Positions 60,001-64,000 of a DNA stretch of 64,000 nucleotides are shown here, piece by piece. The notes under the pieces are model-generated. The model did no database searches, was not told where the DNA came from, and was given only the letters and a program-made list of their open reading frames with translations. The DNA comes from an uncultured Eubacteriales bacterium (lineage in GTDB: Bacteria; Bacillota; Clostridia; Christensenellales; Borkfalkiaceae), in assembly GCA_905209085.1 (NCBI GenBank), contig CAJLRM010000008.1:62001-126000 (forward strand), written 5' to 3'. The position numbers and the translations under genes are program-made. Each line of letters starts with the position of its first letter. Positions within the stretch are counted from its first letter, which is position 1.

Positions 60001-60666
60001 GATCCTACCTCGTGAGCCGCTTTGAAGGGCGGCGCGTATTTCGTCTTTTTGCGCGCGTCGATGGAGCGCGGGAGAAAAGAGCAGGCTTTCTCGCCTCGTA
60101 TCCATTTCGTTCGGAAGAGAGAAAGAGGCGTTTTATCCGCTCGCCGCGCGTGGACAGGTTGCGGCAGAAAAAAGCTCGTTTTAGCGGCTCTCCCGTAGCG
60201 CCTGCGACATCAGAGAGTTTTAAAAAATCGGTGGGCGGGCGCGGCTCCTCGCCCGAAAAAAGTCGTTTTTTACCCCTTTTTCGCGTTATGCCTCGTTCAT
60301 GGACAGCGCCGCCCAAAGAGGGAGGAATTTGCGTCGTTCAAATACGCGCTGCGGGAAATTTCGGAAACGTTCGGATATATTTTTGCCGCCCTGCGAGCGA
60401 AGGAACGGCGGGGAAAAGCTGCCCTTCCGCTTTTTCGGCGCAGCGATAAATTTTCCGCCTTCTTTGCGGGGCGTTTTATAACTACGCGTTTAGCGACCTT
60501 CTCATGACGGAGAGGAGGCCGTTTTTTCGTTTTTATCCTGCGCCTTGCGCGCAGAGTTTATAAATAGTTTTGTCTTAAACGTGAACAGTATACGGAAAAA
60601 TCGTTTGCAAACTGCTTGAAAATTGTTAAAGAAATATTAATTTATTTGCCCGGGCGAAGAAAAAGG
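60001..60666. other. intergenic region without a supported gene
   Basis: About 670 bases between a minus-strand membrane protein gene and the two-component operon. Open frames on both strands are rich in Arg and Ser and lack ribosome binding sites. The last 100 bases are A/T-rich. No RNA gene is recognised. Confidence 0.5.
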
Positions 60667-60695
60667 TTTACAAAACGGTCTTTTTCGGGTATCAT
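60667..60695 (+). promoter_or_regulatory. sigma-A promoter for the two-component genes
   Basis: TTTACA (60667-60672), 17 bp, TATCAT (60690-60695), 28 bases before the response-regulator ATG; GGGAGG lies between. Confidence 0.78.
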
Positions 60696-60722
60696 AAAGA
60701 CACAGGCAAGGGAGGAAGAGAT

Positions 60723-61394
60723 ATGATACGTATTCTTGTGGTGGAAGACGATCTGAAATTCAATCAGATCGTATGCACTTATCTCGACAACGCGGGGTAT
60801 GCCGCCAAAGGCTGTATGAATCCGCGCGAGGCGTACGACGCCATGTATAACAATCTTTTCGATTTGATCGTTTCGGACATCATGATGCCGGAAATCGACG
60901 GCTTCGAATTTGCCGAAACGGTGCGCAAGGTGAATAAAAATATTCCCATTCTCTTTTTGACCGCGCGCGACGACATTTTTTCCAAACAGCGGGGCTTCCG
61001 CCTCGGCATCGATGATTATATGGTGAAGCCCATCGTCATGGACGAACTTCTCCTGCGGGTGGGGGCGCTCTTGCGCCGCGCCAATATCGCAAACGAGAGA
61101 AGGCTGGCGGTAGGGAATCTCCTGTTAGATGCCGAAGGAATGACCGCGCGGGTGAACGAAGAAGAGATCCCCGTCACCGTGCGGGAATTCAATATCCTCT
61201 ATAAGCTGTTGTCCTATCCCGGCCACACCTTTTCCCGGGCGCAGCTGATGGACGAATTTTGGGGGATCGACAGCGATACGGGACTGCGCGCCGTGGACGT
61301 TTACATCACGAAGATTCGGGACAAATTTTCCGCCTGCGACGGCTTTCAGATAAAGACGGTGCACGGACTTGGCTACAAGGCGGTCCTGAAATGA
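60723..61394 (+). CDS. OmpR/PhoB family response regulator
   Basis: The 223-residue protein has a receiver domain (acidic pair in VVEDD, phospho-acceptor Asp ~52 in IVSDIMMP, Thr ~80, Lys ~102 in VKP) and a winged-helix DNA-binding domain (~125-223) ending KTVHGLGYKAVLK, typical of the OmpR class. It is overlapped by four bases by the histidine kinase gene, its likely partner. The stimulus is unknown; neighbours give no strong clue, since the next gene is an unknown membrane protein with its own likely promoter. Confidence 0.94.
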   Translation: MIRILVVEDDLKFNQIVCTYLDNAGYAAKGCMNPREAYDAMYNNLFDLIVSDIMMPEIDGFEFAETVRKVNKNIPILFLTARDDIFSKQRGFRLGIDDYMVKPIVMDELLLRVGALLRRANIANERRLAVGNLLLDAEGMTARVNEEEIPVTVREFNILYKLLSYPGHTFSRAQLMDEFWGIDSDTGLRAVDVYITKIRDKFSACDGFQIKTVHGLGYKAVLK

Positions 61395-62464
61395 AGAAAC
61401 GGAATAAAAGGGGAAAGATCTCCCGCTTTTCCTGGGCGGAATATATAGGCTCCCTGGTCTGTTTCGGCGTGCTTGCGGCGCTTCCCGCCTTCATTTACGG
61501 CGGAAAAGATGTGATCGTGGAATCGCGGAGGTGGATCGTATGGTACGTCCTTTACTGGGCGTTGATCGCGGGCATATTCTGCGCGGTGACGGCGTATCAG
61601 AAGCGCCGCGTATTCGATAAGCCCATGAAAAAGCTGGGCGAAGCCGCCCGCAGGGTAGCCGAAGGGGATTTTTCCGTCTATCTCGAACCGGAACATTCCC
61701 TCGATAAGATCGATTATATAGATAAAATGTACGAGGATTTCAATAAAATGGTGGCGGAGCTCGGCTCTATCGAAACGCTGAAAAGCGATTTCGTCGCCAA
61801 TGTTTCGCACGAGATCAAATCTCCTTTGGCGGTCATTCAAAGTTATGCGCTCGCTTTACAGGACGAAAATCTCGTGCCCGAGAAGCGCAGGGAATACGCA
61901 GACACCATCGCGTTATATTCCAAAAAGCTCACCGACCTCGTGACGAATATCCTGCGGCTGAATAAGCTGGAAAATCAGGTGATAGAGCCGAAGATAGAAA
62001 CATTCGATCTGTGTCGGCAGCTTTGCGAATGCATCATCTCTTTCGAGAGGCGGATGGAAGAAAAGAATATCGAGCTCCACGTGGAAACGGACGATTGCGC
62101 ATATGTGCAGGCGGACGAGAGTATGCTGGAAATCGTCTGGCACAACCTGTTGTCGAATGCGGTGAAATTCACCGAGCCGGGCGGAAAAATCTCTGTTTTT
62201 CAAACTTCCGACGAAGAGAGCGTCACCGTCACCGTCGCCGATACGGGCTGCGGTATGAACGCGGAAACGAAGAAACGGATTTTCGATAAATTTTATCAGG
62301 GGGACACCTCCCATTCCGGCGAGGGCAACGGCTTGGGGCTGGCGCTGGTGTTAAAGGCGGCGGAACTGACGGAGGGCGCCGTCACCGTGGAAAGCGAGTC
62401 GGGGAAAGGCTCCGCATTCACCGTGCGGCTCCCGCTCTGCAAACGCTCGGAGTCAAACAACTAA
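61391..62464 (+). CDS. sensor histidine kinase
   Basis: The ATG at 61391 overlaps the regulator stop (ATGA). The 357-residue membrane protein has two helices (~18-37 and ~49-69) enclosing only a ~12-residue external loop. Next come a HAMP-like linker (~75-125), the dimerisation domain with His ~140 in NVSHEIKSPL, and an ATPase domain with N box NLLSNAVKF, G1 DTGCGM, and G2 GNGLGLAL. The tiny external part suggests sensing within the membrane or through a partner protein, as in intramembrane-sensing kinases. A terminator follows 11 bases after the stop. Confidence 0.93.
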   Translation: MKKRNKRGKISRFSWAEYIGSLVCFGVLAALPAFIYGGKDVIVESRRWIVWYVLYWALIAGIFCAVTAYQKRRVFDKPMKKLGEAARRVAEGDFSVYLEPEHSLDKIDYIDKMYEDFNKMVAELGSIETLKSDFVANVSHEIKSPLAVIQSYALALQDENLVPEKRREYADTIALYSKKLTDLVTNILRLNKLENQVIEPKIETFDLCRQLCECIISFERRMEEKNIELHVETDDCAYVQADESMLEIVWHNLLSNAVKFTEPGGKISVFQTSDEESVTVTVADTGCGMNAETKKRIFDKFYQGDTSHSGEGNGLGLALVLKAAELTEGAVTVESESGKGSAFTVRLPLCKRSESNN

Positions 62465-62475
62465 AATCGCTTTTT

Positions 62476-62508
62476 AAACGGCTTTTCGCGGCGCGAGGGC
62501 CGTTTTTT
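62476..62508 (+). terminator. intrinsic terminator after the histidine kinase gene
   Basis: AAACGGC/GCCGTTT stem (62476-62482 with 62499-62505) with a GC-rich loop, then a six-T run. Confidence 0.78.
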
Positions 62509-62596
62509 CAAATTTAACAATTCGCAAACATAATGCAAGCAATTTGCAAATAACGACGGGGTATAATCGGGGTATAAAAAGCAAAGGAGATAAAAA

Positions 62597-63124
62597 ATGA
62601 TGGAAAATGCGAACAACAATGAATTTATCGGTTACGAGTACAAGGAAGTGACCATTCCCCGCTCGATGGATTCCGTTTATACGGACGGTTACGCCAATTT
62701 CGGGTGGCAGCCGGAAGGCTCCTCCCCGACCCCGTCTGTCGGCAAGATAGTCATGAAGTACAAGCGCAACAGAAAGCTCCGCAACAAGGCGGAAATCACG
62801 AGGCTGCAACGAAAATTCGACGCCTGCGCCGAAGAGATACAGGCGATGGAACGCTCCAAAAAGTCTACGGCGTCCCTTGTCGCCTATACGCTGGGACTTA
62901 TCGGCACGGCGTTTCTCGCGGGGGCGACATTCGCCTACCTTGCCGAGATGATCGCCCTGTGCATCGTGCTGGCAATCCCCGGATTTGCGGGATGGATTTT
63001 TCCCTATTTCTGTTTCGTCAAGCTCCGCGCCTCCAAGACGGCAAAACTCAATCCTCTCATCGAGAAAAAATACGACGAAATGTACGAAACCTGTGAAAAG
63101 GCCAACGCGTTGCTGGCGGAATGA
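62597..63124 (+). CDS. small membrane protein, hypothetical
   Basis: No family is recognised. The 175-residue protein has a soluble N-terminal part (~1-85) whose last ~30 residues are a charged helix (KAEITRLQRKFDACAEEIQAMER in part, likely coiled coil). Two membrane helices follow (~92-115 and ~119-142) and then a short C-terminal helix. AAAGGAG lies before the ATG, and GTATAAT at 62561 with a second GTATAAA nearby suggests a promoter although the -35 is weak (GCAATT at 17 bp). It is flanked by terminators and so probably monocistronic. Confidence 0.7.
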   Translation: MMENANNNEFIGYEYKEVTIPRSMDSVYTDGYANFGWQPEGSSPTPSVGKIVMKYKRNRKLRNKAEITRLQRKFDACAEEIQAMERSKKSTASLVAYTLGLIGTAFLAGATFAYLAEMIALCIVLAIPGFAGWIFPYFCFVKLRASKTAKLNPLIEKKYDEMYETCEKANALLAE

Positions 63125-63193
63125 TTCCTTTAAACGCGCGGCTCTGTGCGGATGACAATCTATTTAAAATTGTCGAATTAAGATATTTTGAGT

Positions 63194-63218
63194 GAAGCCG
63201 ATGTCCTCGGCTTCTTTT
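63194..63218 (+). terminator. intrinsic terminator
   Basis: Eight-bp stem GAAGCCGA/TCGGCTTC (63194-63201 with 63207-63214), 5-base loop, TTTT, 69 bases after the membrane protein stop. Confidence 0.7.
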
Positions 63219-63401
63219 CATTCCGAAAAATAAATTTTTCATTTCCTCCGCCCGCTTTTGGAAACAGCGTTCGCTTTTTTTCGGTGGGGAGGGATCTTAA
63301 AAAACGGAAAGTATCTGTCTTTTTAGCTCTCTATTCGCTTTTTTTAACAAAAGACGGCGGAGTTTGAAAATTTTTCCTCGGCGCGCGTGCGCCGTACCCG
63401 C

Positions 63402-63431
63402 TTGACGGCGGAGGGAAAACTGTGATAAAAT
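63402..63431 (+). promoter_or_regulatory. promoter for mutM with extended -10
   Basis: TTGACG (63402-63407), 18 bp, TAAAAT (63426-63431) preceded by TG one base upstream (TGATAAAAT). Confidence 0.72.
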
Positions 63432-63475
63432 ATGTTTCGGAAAAGGCGAAAAATTCGCCCGGAAAGGAGGACGCC

Positions 63476-64000
63476 GTGCCTGAATTGCCCGAAGTGGAAA
63501 ACGTAAAGAGAAAACTTGCTCCGCGCCTTGCGGGACGAACGATTTTAAGCGCCGTCGTCCATAAACCCGTCGTCGCCTATCCCGCGGAGGAAAGATTCCT
63601 CGCGGCGGTGCAGGGGCGGGAGATCGCGGATACGCGGCGCCGAGGCAAATTTTTAATTCTCCTTTTCAAAGACGGCGGAAAAATCGTCGTGCATTTAAGG
63701 ATGACGGGCAGACTGACGGTAAACGCGCCTCAACAACCGCCGCAGCCGCACACGCACGTCGTTTTTTATCTGTCGGACGGGAACGAACTGCGCTTTGCCG
63801 ACGCGAGGCGTTTCGGACGCGTCTGGCTGATAGAGAAGGGGGAAAAAGACGTGTATACGGGACTGGAAAAACTGGGCTTGGAGCCGTTTGACGAAAGGCT
63901 GACCCCCGCGTATCTCGAAAGCGCGTTTGCGCGGCGCCGCATCGCGGTAAAGCAGGCGCTTTTGGAACAGACCGTTGTGGCGGGGATCGGCAATATCTAT
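63476..64000 (+). CDS. mutM: formamidopyrimidine-DNA glycosylase, 3' partial
   Basis: The gene starts with GTG at 63476, eight bases after AAAGGAGG. Translation gives PELPEVE right after the initiator, so the catalytic Pro2 and Glu3 of the Fpg family are in place. The visible 175 residues (about 60% of the usual ~275) contain RRRGKFL with the conserved Lys near 58, HLRMTGRL near 73, DARRFGR near 110, and end inside the helix-two-turn-helix at VAGIGNIY. The zinc finger lies beyond the window. The enzyme removes oxidised purines such as 8-oxoguanine from DNA. In many Bacillota mutM sits with polA and coaE, but what follows is not visible. Confidence 0.95.
   Translation, partial: MPELPEVENVKRKLAPRLAGRTILSAVVHKPVVAYPAEERFLAAVQGREIADTRRRGKFLILLFKDGGKIVVHLRMTGRLTVNAPQQPPQPHTHVVFYLSDGNELRFADARRFGRVWLIEKGEKDVYTGLEKLGLEPFDERLTPAYLESAFARRRIAVKQALLEQTVVAGIGNIY

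Overview
The window looks like a chromosomal segment of an anaerobic, fermentative Bacillota (Clostridia), probably an uncultured gut lineage of the Christensenellales type. The taxonomic guess is inference. It rests on a pyruvate:ferredoxin oxidoreductase, consensus TTGACA/TATAAT promoters with 17-bp spacers, AGGAGG-type ribosome binding sites, many lipobox lipoproteins and the ecfA-ecfT-truA gene order. I see no tRNA, rRNA, CRISPR array, insertion sequence or phage gene.

Layout. (1) 1-7337: an operon-like run of exported or lipid-anchored enzymes (phosphodiester glycosidase, Ig-like lipoprotein, glycerophosphodiesterase, GH26-like hydrolase) followed by a ROK kinase and N-acetylmannosamine-6-phosphate epimerase. 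The combination would fit scavenging of teichoic acid and its ManNAc-GlcNAc-phosphate linkage unit. (2) 7636-12535: GH36 alpha-galactosidase, a GT4 glycosyltransferase and a GH32 fructosidase; the last two diverge from back-to-back consensus promoters. (3) 12712-17828: a small membrane protein, a TetR-type regulator and NifJ. (4) 18642-30807: housekeeping genes: a fused EcfA1-EcfA2 ATPase, EcfT, TruA, a CPBP protease, a membrane protein, MnmE, a LysR regulator, LepA, an MGMT-family protein and HemW.

(5) 31504-47918: a second glycan-harvesting region. It has an AraC regulator preceded by a G10 tract, two tandem paralogous clan-A hydrolase lipoproteins, a large surface protein with a Cys-Gly-Ser/transmembrane/basic tail, two Lpl-type permeases, a nucleoside hydrolase, a solute-binding lipoprotein, a metallophosphoesterase lipoprotein and a GH2 beta-galactosidase. 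An identical 17-mer lies exactly 39 bp upstream of the -35 box of both the first hydrolase gene and the surface-protein gene, suggesting one regulon. No ATPase for the Lpl-type importer is present, so it must borrow one.

(6) 48139-58595, minus strand: a small membrane protein, a DUF3899 protein and a complete oppABCDF operon in which OppA, OppC, OppD and OppF are all enlarged. OppD carries a ~375-residue insertion inside its ATPase helical subdomain and OppC a ~240-residue extracytoplasmic insertion. (7) 59137-64000: a membrane protein, an OmpR-type two-component pair, another small membrane protein and the start of mutM, which runs off the right edge.

The best candidates for something undescribed are the putative teichoic-acid scavenging cluster, the AraC/17-mer/poly-G regulon and the expanded Opp transporter.
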